Counted from the first letter of the stretch, positions 34,789 to 44,543 are shown. The stretch is DNA of 64,000 bases from Rubidibacter lacunae KORDI 51-2 (GCF_000473895.1 NZ_ASSJ01000074.1:1-64000), one strand, 5' to 3'. Made by a program: numbers and translations. The notes: a model not told the origin generated them from the sequence alone.

Positions 34789-35493
34789 CTAATGGATCTC
34801 TAGGAGCGGGGCGCTGACCGGCCACAAACGCTCGATCTCTAGATTAGACGCCGCTGCTGCGAGCGCGCTGCGGTCGTCTGGATCTTCTAGAAACGGCAGT
34901 ACTCCGAGTACGGGCACTTGGGTGAGGGCAGTTATCGTTTCTATTGGTGCCCAGTCAGCGAGTCGGTCGGGGGCAATCGGGGTCGAACAGTTTAAAACGA
35001 TGCCGTGGAGATCGACTTGTGTTTGTCGGGCCAGAGCAACGTTGGCAACGGCTTGAGCGATCGCGCCGAGTTTGACGGGGATAACTAGGATTGACGTCAG
35101 CCGCCACGCTGCCGCCACATCGGCAACGGTTAGCTCTGCTGTCACGGGCGAACCCAATCCGCCCAGGGCTTCGATCAAGACGAAGTCTCGCGTCTGCTGC
35201 AGGTGCGTTAGCGTCTGCCAAATCGCGCCCAGATCGACACTACGCCCGGCGCGAGTGGCCGCTATTGGCGGCGCGACGGGTGTCTCGAAGCACTGAGGTG
35301 CCAGTTCTTCGGATGTTTGCTCGAGGTCGGCGAAGAGATGCTGGTAGCGCTCGCGATCGCCCGTGCCGGTTTGGACTAGTTTCAACAGTGCGAGGCGATC
35401 GCGGCGGTGAGCTAGCCAGTAAGCTGCCAGTGCTGTCGTAACGGCTGTCTTGCCGACTTCAGTATCCGACCCGGTAACGAGCAGGGAATTCAT
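34789..35493 (-). CDS. bioD: Dethiobiotin synthase
   Basis: The 234-residue enzyme closes the ureido ring of dethiobiotin from diaminopelargonic acid, CO2 and ATP. The P-loop GSDTEVGKTAVT lies at residues 8-19, followed by LKLVQTGTGD and VLIEALGGLGSPVT (Mg and substrate loop). ILVIPVKLGAIAQAVANVALA then fits the family. It stands alone here, with no other biotin gene next to it. It ends about 110 bp before the M20 gene on the same strand. Confidence 0.9.
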   Translation of the reverse strand: MNSLLVTGSDTEVGKTAVTTALAAYWLAHRRDRLALLKLVQTGTGDRERYQHLFADLEQTSEELAPQCFETPVAPPIAATRAGRSVDLGAIWQTLTHLQQTRDFVLIEALGGLGSPVTAELTVADVAAAWRLTSILVIPVKLGAIAQAVANVALARQTQVDLHGIVLNCSTPIAPDRLADWAPIETITALTQVPVLGVLPFLEDPDDRSALAAAASNLEIERLWPVSAPLLEIH

Positions 35494-35619
35494 GTAGCTT
35501 TGTTGGCGAGTTTGAACTTATCTATCTTGTCGTAAGACACCATTAACGCGCTTGTTGTCGTCTGCAGAAGTAGGGATGATAAGGTGTAGTCGTCATATGA
35601 AATCGTTAGGGAGTTTGCC

Positions 35620-36612
35620 GTGAGTCCCTCTGCCGCCCTAGCCCTGCATCCTGCGTTGAGCTCAGCTACGGAGCAGAGCCGCTTGCGCATTTTTTCGGGC
35701 TCGGCTAATGTCGATCTTTCTCAAGAGGTCGCGCGTTACCTAGGCATTACCCTCGGTCCGATGGTCCAAAAAACCTTCGCGGACGGCGAACTCTACGTCC
35801 AAATTCAAGAGTCGATTCGCGGCCGCGATGTCTATCTCATTCAGCCCTGCTGTAAGCCGGTCAACGACCACTTTATGGAGTTGTTGATCATGATCGATGC
35901 CTGTCGGCGCGCGTCGGCCCGACAAGTGACGGCCGTATTGCCTTATTACTGCTATGCCCGCGCCGATCGCAAGACAGCCGGACGCGAGTCGATCGCGGCA
36001 AAACTCATTGCCAACCTAGTCGTAAAAGCTGGAGCCAATCGCGTTCTGGCAATGGACCTGCATTCGGCGCAAATTCAGGGCTATTTTGATATTCCCTTCG
36101 ACCACGTTTACGGCTCGCCCGTCTTGATTCGCTATCTTGCCGAGAAAGCCTTCCCCGATCTCGTCGTCGTATCGCCGGATGTCGGAGGTGTCGCCCGGGC
36201 GCGGGCATTTGCGAAGAAGCTCGACGATGCGCCCCTCGCGATTATCGACAAGCGCCGCCAAGCTCATAACAAAGCCGAAGTTCTCAACGTGATCGGCGAC
36301 GTGCGCGGCAAAACAGTCGTTCTCGTCGATGACATGATCGACACGGCGGGTACGATGCACGAAGCCTCGCGCCTGCTGCGCCGCGAAGGTGCCGAACGGA
36401 TCTATGCCTGTGCCACCCACGCCGTGCTCTCCGACCCAGCGTGCGAGCGCTTGTCAGACGGCTCGTTTGAGGAAGTCATCGTTACGAATACGATCCCGGT
36501 TCCAGAGTCACGTCGGTTTTCCCAACTGACCGTGTTATCCGTTGCCGATCTCATCGGCGAAGCCATCTCGCGCATTCACGACGATAGCTCGGTCAGCAGC
36601 ATGTTCCGATAA
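35620..36612 (+). CDS. prs: Ribose-phosphate pyrophosphokinase
   Basis: The 330-residue enzyme makes PRPP for nucleotide, His and Trp synthesis. It shows RLRIFSGSANVDLSQEVARYLG, the FADGELYVQIQESIRGRDVYLIQ segment, YYCYARADRK (ATP site), and VVLVDDMIDTAGTM, the PRPP-binding loop. The GTG start at 35620 gives the N-terminal extension common in cyanobacterial Prs. It is divergent from bioD with a 126-bp shared control region. Confidence 0.95.
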   Translation: MSPSAALALHPALSSATEQSRLRIFSGSANVDLSQEVARYLGITLGPMVQKTFADGELYVQIQESIRGRDVYLIQPCCKPVNDHFMELLIMIDACRRASARQVTAVLPYYCYARADRKTAGRESIAAKLIANLVVKAGANRVLAMDLHSAQIQGYFDIPFDHVYGSPVLIRYLAEKAFPDLVVVSPDVGGVARARAFAKKLDDAPLAIIDKRRQAHNKAEVLNVIGDVRGKTVVLVDDMIDTAGTMHEASRLLRREGAERIYACATHAVLSDPACERLSDGSFEEVIVTNTIPVPESRRFSQLTVLSVADLIGEAISRIHDDSSVSSMFR

Positions 36613-36718
36613 AGTGGGCGATCGCGTTGCCTCTATCGTCACGCGCGCTCGGGGGCGATCGCCTGACGCGAGCGCGGTCTGCTACGCTTGAGGCGCACGT
36701 TCGTCCCAATCGCCTGCC

Positions 36719-38059
36719 ATGACCGTTCTATGGACGCCCGAGCAGGTTGTTGCCCTCGCCCCCGATACAAAATCGGCGAATAACGGTCGCGCCCTTGCCG
36801 ACGCGCAACATTGGCTCGGTCTCGGACGCAGCGATCGCGCGCTGTGGGGGGAGTTCAGGGGCAGCGGCAAGCAGCCTTATCAAACGCAAATCGACTTGAG
36901 CGAACCAGCCTATCGCTGCACTTGTCCGAGTCGGAAGTTTCCATGCAAGCACGCGCTCGGTCTGTTTTTGATGTATGCCCGCGATGCCGACGCGATCGCG
37001 CGGGGCGAGCCGCCAGAGTGGGTGAGCGAGTGGCTGACGCGCCGCGATGGCGTCACAGCAACCCCAGCGGCAACGCGATCGCGTCAGGAGGTTGCCGACC
37101 CGGCTGCCCAAGCCAAACGCTTGGCTCAGCGCCAGGCAAAAGTGCGCGGCGGCATCGAAGAACTGGAGCTGTGGCTGCAGGATTTTATCCGCTCGGGTTT
37201 GGCGAATGCCCAAACGCAACCGGCGGAGTTTTGGAATATCCCAGCAGCACGTATGGTAGACGCGCAGGCGCGCGGGCTGGCCCGGCAGGTGCGCGAGCTG
37301 GCTGGCATTCCGTACGCCGTCCAGCAGTGGCCGGAGCGGTTATTGGCCCGGTTGGGCGAACTGTATTTGCTGTTGGAAGGGTATCGACACTTAGCAGCAC
37401 TGTCGCCGTCCTTGCAAGCGGACGTGAAATCGCTCGTAGGCTGGGAGCAGAGCGCTAAAGCCTTGCTAGAAGACGAGTCGGGCACGACGGATGTGGAGCG
37501 CGATCGCTGGCAGGTGTGGGGACGCAGCGTCGAAGAAGAGGACCGCTTGCAGGTGCAACGAGTGTGGTTGCGCGGAGAGCAAAGTTGCCGCTGGGCGATG
37601 TTGCTGGGTTTTGCACCCGTCGGGCAGTCACTGCCGGTCGAGTGCCTTCCCGGCAGTTGCATCGACGCCGACCTAGCTTTTTTCCCGAGTAACGTGCCGC
37701 TACGAGCAACCATCAAAACCCGTCGCGGGGCGGTCGAGCAGATCGCGCACGTCGCGCCCGGGCCGACGACGATCGCGGCGGCGATTGCGGAATGGCGAGA
37801 GGCGATCGCGCGGCAGCCTTGGCTGGAGCTGTTCCCGCTGTTATTACCGCACGCGCGCTTAGTGCGCCGCGATGAAACCCAGTGGTTCGTCCAAGACGAC
37901 AGCGGTGACTGTTTGGCGATCGCGCGTGGGTTCCCGTTTGTGTGGGAGCTGCTGGCCCTGAGCGGTGGGCAGCAGCTGGCTCTATGCGGCGAGTGGACGG
38001 GGGAGGCAATCGCGCCGGTGGGCGTGTTGGCGAACGGTCAATTCTGGGGGGCGCGATGA
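36719..38059 (+). CDS. SWIM zinc-finger protein
   Basis: The 446-residue protein has a SWIM zinc finger CTCPSRKFPCKHALGLF at residues 67-83 (CxC...CxH), preceded by a short domain with QIDLSEPAY. SWIM fingers bind DNA or proteins. The rest is helical with no known domain. Its stop overlaps the start of the DUF5691 gene by ATGA. That gene in turn overlaps a MoxR AAA ATPase, so the three are surely translated together. This SWIM/DUF5691/MoxR set recurs in many bacteria. Its biochemical task is not known; chaperone-like remodelling or a conflict system has been proposed for related sets. Confidence 0.8.
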   Translation: MTVLWTPEQVVALAPDTKSANNGRALADAQHWLGLGRSDRALWGEFRGSGKQPYQTQIDLSEPAYRCTCPSRKFPCKHALGLFLMYARDADAIARGEPPEWVSEWLTRRDGVTATPAATRSRQEVADPAAQAKRLAQRQAKVRGGIEELELWLQDFIRSGLANAQTQPAEFWNIPAARMVDAQARGLARQVRELAGIPYAVQQWPERLLARLGELYLLLEGYRHLAALSPSLQADVKSLVGWEQSAKALLEDESGTTDVERDRWQVWGRSVEEEDRLQVQRVWLRGEQSCRWAMLLGFAPVGQSLPVECLPGSCIDADLAFFPSNVPLRATIKTRRGAVEQIAHVAPGPTTIAAAIAEWREAIARQPWLELFPLLLPHARLVRRDETQWFVQDDSGDCLAIARGFPFVWELLALSGGQQLALCGEWTGEAIAPVGVLANGQFWGAR

Positions 38060-39615
38060 GCGCGACGCACCTCTGGCAGCAACTCGTGAAGACGGCGCTG
38101 GTGGGCTGCGATCGCCAGTCGCCCGCACTACCGTCGACGGACGGACCGCTGGCGGAGCTGCTCGGACAGCTCGATCCGGACGAGCCGGAACGATATGTGT
38201 TGGGGGCAGCCGGCGCGCTGTCGTTCTACCGCAAAGCGGGGTTTCAGCCGGGGCGGCGAGCGCTACCGGCTCCGGAACCGTGCCCAGCCGACGAGCTGCC
38301 GCGTTGCAGCCTGCTGGCTCGGGAGTTGCTCGTTCGATGCGTCGAGAGTTCTCCCGAATTACTTCCCGAGTGGCTGGCGCTGGCAACAGCTCGGGGACAG
38401 CGCGTTGCCGAGGTGCTGTTGCCGACCTTGCTCAACTTCGGGCGGACGCGCGGGAACCTGCGTGCGGCGATCGCCCCGGTGTTAGGCGCGCGCGGTCGCT
38501 GGCTGGCTGCACAAAATCCGCACTGGCATTACGCCGCATTTGTTGCTGACAAGCTGGTCGACTGGCGATCGCGCTGGCAGACCGGCAAACAAGCCGAGCG
38601 GGTTCAGATCCTGCGACGGTTGCGTGCGACTGACTCAGAGCTTGCTCGCGACTTGCTGACGGCGACCTGGAAAACCGAAAAAGCCGACGCCCGCGCCTCC
38701 CTACTGGAAACCCTGGCTATCGGGCTCGATCTCGCTGACGAAGCCTGGTTGGAAAGTGCCCTCAGCGACCGCAGCAAGCAAGTACGCCAAGTGTCCGCCG
38801 CACTGCTGGCTAAACTGCGCGGTTCGAACTATGGCGAGCGGATGCGATCGCGTCTCGACCCACTGCTGCAACTCGATGACCGACAGATTCGGGTTGTGCT
38901 TCCCGACACCCTGACACCCGAGATGGAGCGCGACGGCGTGCTAGCTCAAGCCCCGCGCGGCATCGGACAAAAAACCTGGTGGCTGGTGCAGATGTTGGGA
39001 GCGGTGCCGCCGGGCTACTGGAACGAGCGCTGGGGGATGACGCCAGATGCGATCGCGCGGGCGGTGTTGCCGCAGTGGCGCGACGATGTTTATGCCGGAT
39101 GGGCGGCAGCGACAACGAATCAACCCGATCCAGCTTGGGCGCAGGCGCTGCTCTTCACGGTCGTTCGCGACTGGCAGACCCAAGGCGATCGGGCCGTAAA
39201 ACCATCTTGGCTTCAGGCAATCGCGTCGGTGATGCCGTCGGAGCAGCAACAGGCGATCGCGCTCGATTTAGTGGCGGACGCACGAGGGCTCGACAATCCG
39301 GTCGTCATAACACTGCTCGGGCAATGTCAATTTCCCTGGAGCCGCGAGCTGAGTGTGGCATTTGTAGCTCGCTTGGCTGGTGGACTGACCGGCAGCCGCC
39401 GCCAGCGTAACGATCGCTGGTGGGAACTGCAAGCGGCCTTCGTGCAAGCCGCACTGTACGTGTCGCCGGACGCGATCGCCGCAATAGACCCACACTTGAA
39501 CGCGATCGCGGACGCTCATCCCTTCTGGCAGCGCAGCTGCGAAACCGTCCGCGAACGCCTAAAATTGCGGCAGCAACTGCATCGCGCCTTCGCTGCCGCC
39601 GCCGCTCATGACTGA
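38056..39615 (+). CDS. DUF5691 family protein
   Basis: The 519-residue protein is largely alpha-helical, with many short paired helices such as ARASLLETLAIGLDLADEAWLESAL and SKQVRQVSAALLAKLRG that suggest HEAT-type repeats. It has no catalytic motif that I can name. ATG 38056 was chosen because it overlaps the previous stop (ATGA) and starts MSATHLWQQLVKTALVG, the usual start for this family; the longer frame is a shadow. Its last eight bases overlap the MoxR start. It likely acts as a scaffold for the SWIM and MoxR proteins. Confidence 0.75.
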   Translation: MSATHLWQQLVKTALVGCDRQSPALPSTDGPLAELLGQLDPDEPERYVLGAAGALSFYRKAGFQPGRRALPAPEPCPADELPRCSLLARELLVRCVESSPELLPEWLALATARGQRVAEVLLPTLLNFGRTRGNLRAAIAPVLGARGRWLAAQNPHWHYAAFVADKLVDWRSRWQTGKQAERVQILRRLRATDSELARDLLTATWKTEKADARASLLETLAIGLDLADEAWLESALSDRSKQVRQVSAALLAKLRGSNYGERMRSRLDPLLQLDDRQIRVVLPDTLTPEMERDGVLAQAPRGIGQKTWWLVQMLGAVPPGYWNERWGMTPDAIARAVLPQWRDDVYAGWAAATTNQPDPAWAQALLFTVVRDWQTQGDRAVKPSWLQAIASVMPSEQQQAIALDLVADARGLDNPVVITLLGQCQFPWSRELSVAFVARLAGGLTGSRRQRNDRWWELQAAFVQAALYVSPDAIAAIDPHLNAIADAHPFWQRSCETVRERLKLRQQLHRAFAAAAAHD

Positions 39616-40714
39616 CGCTACTGCATCCCCCAACACTCGCTCGCTACTGCGCCTGCCGGCAGAGCAGCAGTTTGTCGAAGAATTTGCCGAACTCGACGCG
39701 ATCGACGATCGGCAGCGACCGCCCAATTGGCGGCTCTCGCCTTGGGCGGTGTCGGTGTACTTGCTCGGCGGTACGCTCGACAACGGCTTCGAGATCGCAC
39801 CCAAATATTTCGGTAACCGGCGGTTGATTGAAATTGCGATCGCCACCCTCGCGACCGATCGCGCGCTTTTGCTATTCGGCATTCCGGGTACGGCAAAATC
39901 CTGGGTGTCGGAACATTTAGCGGCTGCGATTTCGGGCGATTCGACGCTGTTAGTGCAGGGTACGGCCGGGACGAGCGAGGAGTCGATTCGCTACGGTTGG
40001 AACTACGCGCGCCTACTTGCTGAGGGTCCGTCGCGAGCGGCGTTGGTGCCTAGTCCCCTCGGAATCGCAATGGAAGCGGGCAAGATCGCCCGCGTGGAAG
40101 AACTCACTCGCATTCCTTCAGATGTTCAAGACACGCTGATTACGATTCTTTCGGAAAAAGCCCTGCCGGTGCCCGAACTCGGACAAGAGATCCGCGCGAC
40201 CCGGGGATTCAACGTCATCGCCACGGCTAATAACCGCGATCGCGGTGTCAACGACCTCTCAAGCGCGCTCAAGCGGCGCTTCAACACGGTGGTATTGCCG
40301 GTTCCTGCCGACATCGAAGAGGAAGTGGAAATCGTGCAGCAGCGCGTCGCTAGCCTCGGTCTTGCCTTGGAGCTTCCGGCCGAAACACCTGCCCTGGAGG
40401 AGATCCGTCGCGTCGTCACGATCTTCCGCGAACTGCGCGGTGGAGCAACCCTGGACGGTCGCACGAAGTTAAAGGCTCCTAGTGCAACCCTCAGTCCTGC
40501 CGAGGCTATCTCCGTGGTCAACAGCGGCCTCTCGCTGGCTGCCCACTTCGGCGACGGCACCCTCAACGCAGCCGAACTCGCAGCCGGAATCGTCGGCGCG
40601 ATCGTCAAAGATCCGGTTCAGGACAGCGTGGTGTGGCGCGAGTATCTGGAAACCGTCGTCAAAGAGCGCAACGGCTGGCAGGACCTCTACCGCGCCTGCC
40701 GCGAGATTTTGTAA
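39608..40714 (+). CDS. MoxR-type AAA+ ATPase
   Basis: The 368-residue protein carries Walker A GIPGTAKSW at about residues 97-105, Walker B ARVEELTRIPSDVQDTLI, sensor 1 FNVIATANNRDRGVND, and arginine-rich ALKRRFNTVVLPVP, all as in MoxR ATPases. Such proteins normally work with a VWA-domain partner to insert cofactors or remodel complexes. No VWA gene is seen after this one; instead a Uma2 gene comes on the other strand. So the partner must be elsewhere, or the SWIM/DUF5691 proteins take that place. Confidence 0.87.
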   Translation: MTDATASPNTRSLLRLPAEQQFVEEFAELDAIDDRQRPPNWRLSPWAVSVYLLGGTLDNGFEIAPKYFGNRRLIEIAIATLATDRALLLFGIPGTAKSWVSEHLAAAISGDSTLLVQGTAGTSEESIRYGWNYARLLAEGPSRAALVPSPLGIAMEAGKIARVEELTRIPSDVQDTLITILSEKALPVPELGQEIRATRGFNVIATANNRDRGVNDLSSALKRRFNTVVLPVPADIEEEVEIVQQRVASLGLALELPAETPALEEIRRVVTIFRELRGGATLDGRTKLKAPSATLSPAEAISVVNSGLSLAAHFGDGTLNAAELAAGIVGAIVKDPVQDSVVWREYLETVVKERNGWQDLYRACREIL

Positions 40715-40751
40715 GCACGAGCCGTTGAGTGATGGTTGCCCCGAAACTTTT

Positions 40752-41345
40752 TTACGACTCCAAGCTCGCGAGAACCACCTCGGCCGCCAGCAATTGGCAA
40801 TTGGGGAACGCCAACGGTGTCAGCGTATCCCCCGCCTGCAGGGTTTGCTTTGTCTGGTAGCCTGCCGTACTCGGGTCGCGATAGATTTCCACGCAGCTCC
40901 GCGTCAGATCTACCAACCACATTTCCACGAGTCCTGCCAACGCATAGAGCGGTCCCTTCACGTCGCGATCGAACTGTACTGTGCTGTCTGCAACTTCCAC
41001 GACCAATAGCACATCGCCTGGTCGCGGATAGCGATCGCGGTAGAAGTCGTCCCGAGGCTTCAGCAGGACCAAATCAGGTTGTGGCTGCGAGCGATCGTCC
41101 AGCTCGATCGCGTTCTGCGGCCAAACAATCGCGCGATTGCTCAGTGCTTTCACAAAAGTCTGAGTCAATCGTGCCAAGCATGCTTGATGCTTGGTTCCAA
41201 TCGGCGACATCTCTAAAATCGTTCCCCGAATCAGTTCCATACGGAGATCGAACTCCAGGATGCCTGCCTCAGCTAACTGCCGATAAGCAGTCACGTTGAA
41301 GCGATAGGCTTCTGGGTACGTTGCAGGAGGAGCTTGGGGCATCAT
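40752..41345 (-). CDS. Uma2-family (PD-(D/E)XK-like) nuclease
   Basis: The 197-residue protein has the Uma2 order. It shows RQLAEAGILEFDLRMELIRGTILEMSPIGTKHQ, then QPQPDLVLLKP (the acidic PDL active-site strand), DVLLVVEVADSTVQFDRDVKGPLYALAGLVEMWLVDL (E.x.K-type strand and helix), and EIYRDP. These proteins are widespread in cyanobacteria, often in many copies, with unknown targets. Two adjacent ATG codons (41345, 41342) are possible starts. The gene converges on the MoxR gene, 37 bp apart. Confidence 0.83.
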   Translation of the reverse strand: MMPQAPPATYPEAYRFNVTAYRQLAEAGILEFDLRMELIRGTILEMSPIGTKHQACLARLTQTFVKALSNRAIVWPQNAIELDDRSQPQPDLVLLKPRDDFYRDRYPRPGDVLLVVEVADSTVQFDRDVKGPLYALAGLVEMWLVDLTRSCVEIYRDPSTAGYQTKQTLQAGDTLTPLAFPNCQLLAAEVVLASLES

Positions 41346-41517
41346 CAGGTAACGGTCGGCCGTGAATTGAGGGCTCGCTCGCGCAGCCGAATATGGGGCG
41401 AAACGAGCGGTAGGTGCTGTCGGTAGCAGCTCGCTGAACGTGCAAACCTTAACCAAAGCCTACCCTACCGATCGCGGACGGATCGGGTAGGAGCGATCGC
41501 TGCTCGAGGGCGCTAAC

Positions 41518-42885
41518 ATGCCGATCGAACCCCTACCGCTCACTGCTCGGTTTATGAATACTACGACATCTGCTGCCTCGCTGCCGCCGGGAACCCTCGG
41601 GTTGCCCTTTATCGGGGAAACACTTGCTTTTTTGCGCGATCGCAACTTCGCGCGCGATCGTGCTGCGCGCTATGGTCCAATTTTTAAAACACACTTGCTC
41701 GGTCGCCCAACCGTATTCGTTTGTAGCGAGGAGGGCTGCCGCTTCGTGCTCGCCAATGAGTCGAAGTATTTTGTCGTGAGCTGGCCGCCGAGCACCCGCA
41801 AACTGCTTGGATCGCTGTCCCTGGCGTTGCAGACTGGCGGCGTTCACTACCAACGCCGCCGCATTCTGGCTCAAGCCTTCCAGCCACGTGCCCTCGCCGG
41901 TTACATCGAGACCATGGATGCCATCTGCTGTTCCTTTATCGAACGTTGGTTGCAGGTGCGATCCCTCGCCTGGTATCCAGAGTTGCGTCAACTGACATTC
42001 GACATTGCCTGCAAGCTATTTGTCGGGATGGATAGCGGCTCGCACAACGAACTTGGAGAGCAATTCGAGTTGTGGTGCCAAGGGCTGTTTACACTGCCGC
42101 TGAACTTCCCGTGGACGCGTTTCGGTCGCGCCCGCCGCAACCGCGACTGGCTCTTGCAGCAACTGGAGGAGATTATTCGCAAGCGCCAAGAGTCCGACGA
42201 TCCGGGCGACGATGCCTTAGGGTTGCTGGTTCGCTCCCGCGATGAAGATGGCAGCCAGCTCGGCTTGGACGAGCTTAAAGATCAAGTGCTGCTGTTGCTT
42301 TTTGCCGGCCACGAAACGCTAACCTCTTCGTTGGTGTCCTTTTGCTTGCTGGTCGGGCAGCATCCGGACGTACGCGATCGCCTGCTCGCAGAATTAGATC
42401 GATTACCTGACGACGCGCCGCTGACGCTGGAGTCTTTGCAGCAGTTGACTTACTTGGAACAGGTGTTGCAAGAAGTGATGCGCTGCATTCCCCCCGTAGG
42501 AGGCGGTTTTCGTACCGTCATCCAAGAGTGCGAGCTGGATGGCTACCGACTGCCGGAAGGGTGGGGGGTGATTTACCAAATCGCCCAGCTTCACATGAAC
42601 CCCGATCGCTATCCCGACCCCGATCGCTTCGACCCCGATCGCTTTGCGCCCGGCAGCGACAACCCGAGCCAAACCTACAGCTACGCGCCGTTTGGCGGCG
42701 GCCTACGAGAGTGTTTGGGGAAAGAGTTCGCGCGGCTGGAAATGAAAATTGTCGCCGTACGCGTCCTGCAAGCCTGCGATTGGACTATCACCCCCGATCA
42801 AGATTTGTCGCTGGTAGTCATTCCCTCACCGCGTCCCCGCGATGGTTTGCGCGTGGTGATGCGCGATCGCCGCTCGGCCGGTTAG
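41518..42885 (+). CDS. Cytochrome P450, CYP120-like
   Basis: The 455-residue protein has LLLLFAGHETLTSSL (oxygen-binding helix I, AGHET), the EVMR ExxR motif in LQEVMRC, and the haem-binding loop FGGGLRECLGKEFARLEMK with the cysteine ligand. The N-terminal LPPGTLGLPFIGETLAFLRD proline-rich part and overall match resemble CYP120A1 of Synechocystis, a retinoic-acid hydroxylase. It probably oxidises an apocarotenoid or a similar terpenoid. No electron partner is adjacent. A start at residue 12 (MNTTTSA) is also possible. Confidence 0.87.
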   Translation: MPIEPLPLTARFMNTTTSAASLPPGTLGLPFIGETLAFLRDRNFARDRAARYGPIFKTHLLGRPTVFVCSEEGCRFVLANESKYFVVSWPPSTRKLLGSLSLALQTGGVHYQRRRILAQAFQPRALAGYIETMDAICCSFIERWLQVRSLAWYPELRQLTFDIACKLFVGMDSGSHNELGEQFELWCQGLFTLPLNFPWTRFGRARRNRDWLLQQLEEIIRKRQESDDPGDDALGLLVRSRDEDGSQLGLDELKDQVLLLLFAGHETLTSSLVSFCLLVGQHPDVRDRLLAELDRLPDDAPLTLESLQQLTYLEQVLQEVMRCIPPVGGGFRTVIQECELDGYRLPEGWGVIYQIAQLHMNPDRYPDPDRFDPDRFAPGSDNPSQTYSYAPFGGGLRECLGKEFARLEMKIVAVRVLQACDWTITPDQDLSLVVIPSPRPRDGLRVVMRDRRSAG

Positions 42886-43010
42886 GCTCGCCGAGTACGC
42901 GCGGGCGATCCGTTTGCTTATTGCTCGCGATCGCCCGAACATTATCTGGGACGGATCTAGCTATCATCGCTCACAAGGATGGAGAGAGGATCGAAGCGAG
43001 GTGAGTCGCG

Positions 43011-43280
43011 ATGAGTGGCAAGTGCATTGTCTGCGCTTCGAGCCGTATGCTCCGGAGGAAAAAATCCTGTGGAGAATGTGTGGGGTCAGGCGAGGGATGT
43101 CTGAAGCGAATGCATCAAAAATGTGAGAAGTTTGGCTTAGCCCGACGAACCTTTGAATGTTTTGTCAAAGAGAAGCTGTACGCGTCCCCAGACCCGAGCA
43201 AGTATGCTGCCTTCGCGGGAATTATTGCGGATTTTAAAGGAGAACTAGGTCTGGGGCACCGCGAAAAATTTACGGATTAA
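43011..43280 (+). CDS. Hypothetical Cys-rich small protein (89 aa)
   Basis: The frame begins MSGKCIVCASSRMLRRKKSC and continues GECVGSGEGCLKRM. CxxC and CxxC pairs about 12 residues apart could hold a zinc ion. A GAGGTGAG purine stretch lies seven bases before the ATG. The second half (SPDPSKYAAFAGIIADFKGELGLGH) is protein-like. No family is recognised. Confidence 0.35.
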   Translation: MSGKCIVCASSRMLRRKKSCGECVGSGEGCLKRMHQKCEKFGLARRTFECFVKEKLYASPDPSKYAAFAGIIADFKGELGLGHREKFTD

Positions 43281-43353
43281 GGCGTGACGGGGTCTGAAAT
43301 GCTCGTGCTGCCCCCTGTCGACCTACGGTCTTGAGCGAATTGATCGAGGTGAC

Positions 43354-44214
43354 CTAACCTTTAAGCAACCAGAATCCAGCAAAAGCTTCCGGCGAATCTT
43401 CTGATTGAATGGCGAGGAAATGTACTCCCGCAGCGGCGGTTTTAGCAGTAGCAAACTTTCGGGCTTCGGAACGAAAGCGATCGCGTCCCAAGTCAGCAAA
43501 AATCCAGCGATCGCCGATGCCGGTTTCGAGTAACAAACGGGCGGGGCTAATGTCCTGTGCGTGCAGCGCAACCAGTTCCAGTCCCGACAACCAACCTGCC
43601 AGCGGCAGCGCCCTCGGCGAGTAAACGATCGTGCCGGGCACGATCGTCTCCGGGTCGATCTCGAGCGGGAAACTTTCACCGAAAGCAATGTCCCACTCGT
43701 CCATCTCATCGAACTCGGCGGCTGCCAAACTAGCAAAGGTCCAGCGATCGCCGCGATCGCCGCGCACGGCATCCGGTAACGGGCGCGCGTCACCCATTGG
43801 GTACTGCACGGACGCCGACGCAACTGCGTCGGCACTATAGCCAGGTTCTTGAGGATACACCTCACTCAGGCGGTGCTCCAGCCATGCATCTAGGGTGTAA
43901 GTTCGGCGGCTGGGCGCAACCGGAATGCCCAGATCGTCGCAGGCCTTGACGATCATGTTATTCATCTGGCGGCGAAAGAATCGAATGCGCTTGGGCGGAG
44001 CGGGGGCTTGCGCGATCGCTTCCAATATTGCCTCGCGCAGAAAGACGGAGTTGACCGTTTGCGCCGGGCAGTACTTGGCGAAGTAGAAAAGCGTTTCCGG
44101 CGTTCGGTTCGCCGACAGTGGACTTTCGCAAATTGCGACTTCCCAGACTTTTTTGCCGGCTGCATCCACAATCGGACGCGAGTAAAAATCTAGCTCCCAG
44201 ACGGTCGTTCCCAT
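43354..44214 (-). CDS. Tab2/Atab2-family RNA-binding protein
   Basis: The 286-residue protein starts WELDFYSRPIVDAAGKKVWEVAICE and ends EDSPEAFAGFWLLKG. Conserved inner parts include LREAILEAIAQAPAPPKRIRFFRRQMNNMI and PDAVRGDRGDRWTFASLAAAE. This is the cyanobacterial homologue of chloroplast Tab2/Atab2, which bind mRNAs for photosystem I subunits and help their translation and light-dependent assembly. No haem or metal site is seen. Confidence 0.88.
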   Translation of the reverse strand: MGTTVWELDFYSRPIVDAAGKKVWEVAICESPLSANRTPETLFYFAKYCPAQTVNSVFLREAILEAIAQAPAPPKRIRFFRRQMNNMIVKACDDLGIPVAPSRRTYTLDAWLEHRLSEVYPQEPGYSADAVASASVQYPMGDARPLPDAVRGDRGDRWTFASLAAAEFDEMDEWDIAFGESFPLEIDPETIVPGTIVYSPRALPLAGWLSGLELVALHAQDISPARLLLETGIGDRWIFADLGRDRFRSEARKFATAKTAAAGVHFLAIQSEDSPEAFAGFWLLKG

Positions 44215-44543
44215 GCTCGCACCCTCGCTTCACTCTCCACTGTAGATCTTGCACCAACAGATCTCACGTCAAAGCCCGCACTCAGAACCTGCGATCGCCT
44301 TACCACCCAGTAGCCATCGGTTGGGCATTCCAGCCTCACGCTATTGGATCGAGCCAGCGTTCGGTTCGGGCGCTCTGCAAAGCACTTGACAATCATCAGA
44401 CGCCCCCGCGGTTTGTAAGGCAGGCTCGCGGTTCCGCGTCGTACCTCGCTTCCGGTGTGATAATTGACTGAGTAACAGCACCTGCAATCGCAAGCCAAAC
44501 CTTTAAAAATTCGGGTAACAATTTTGAAATCTAGGGAACCATC
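44215..44543. promoter_or_regulatory. Divergent control region Tab2/TerB
   Basis: The 329-bp gap holds an extended minus-10 box TGTGATAAT at 44456-44464 on the plus strand, about 80 bases before the TerB-like ATG. A TTGAC-like box lies farther upstream, though not at ideal spacing. No gene is seen. Confidence 0.3.
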
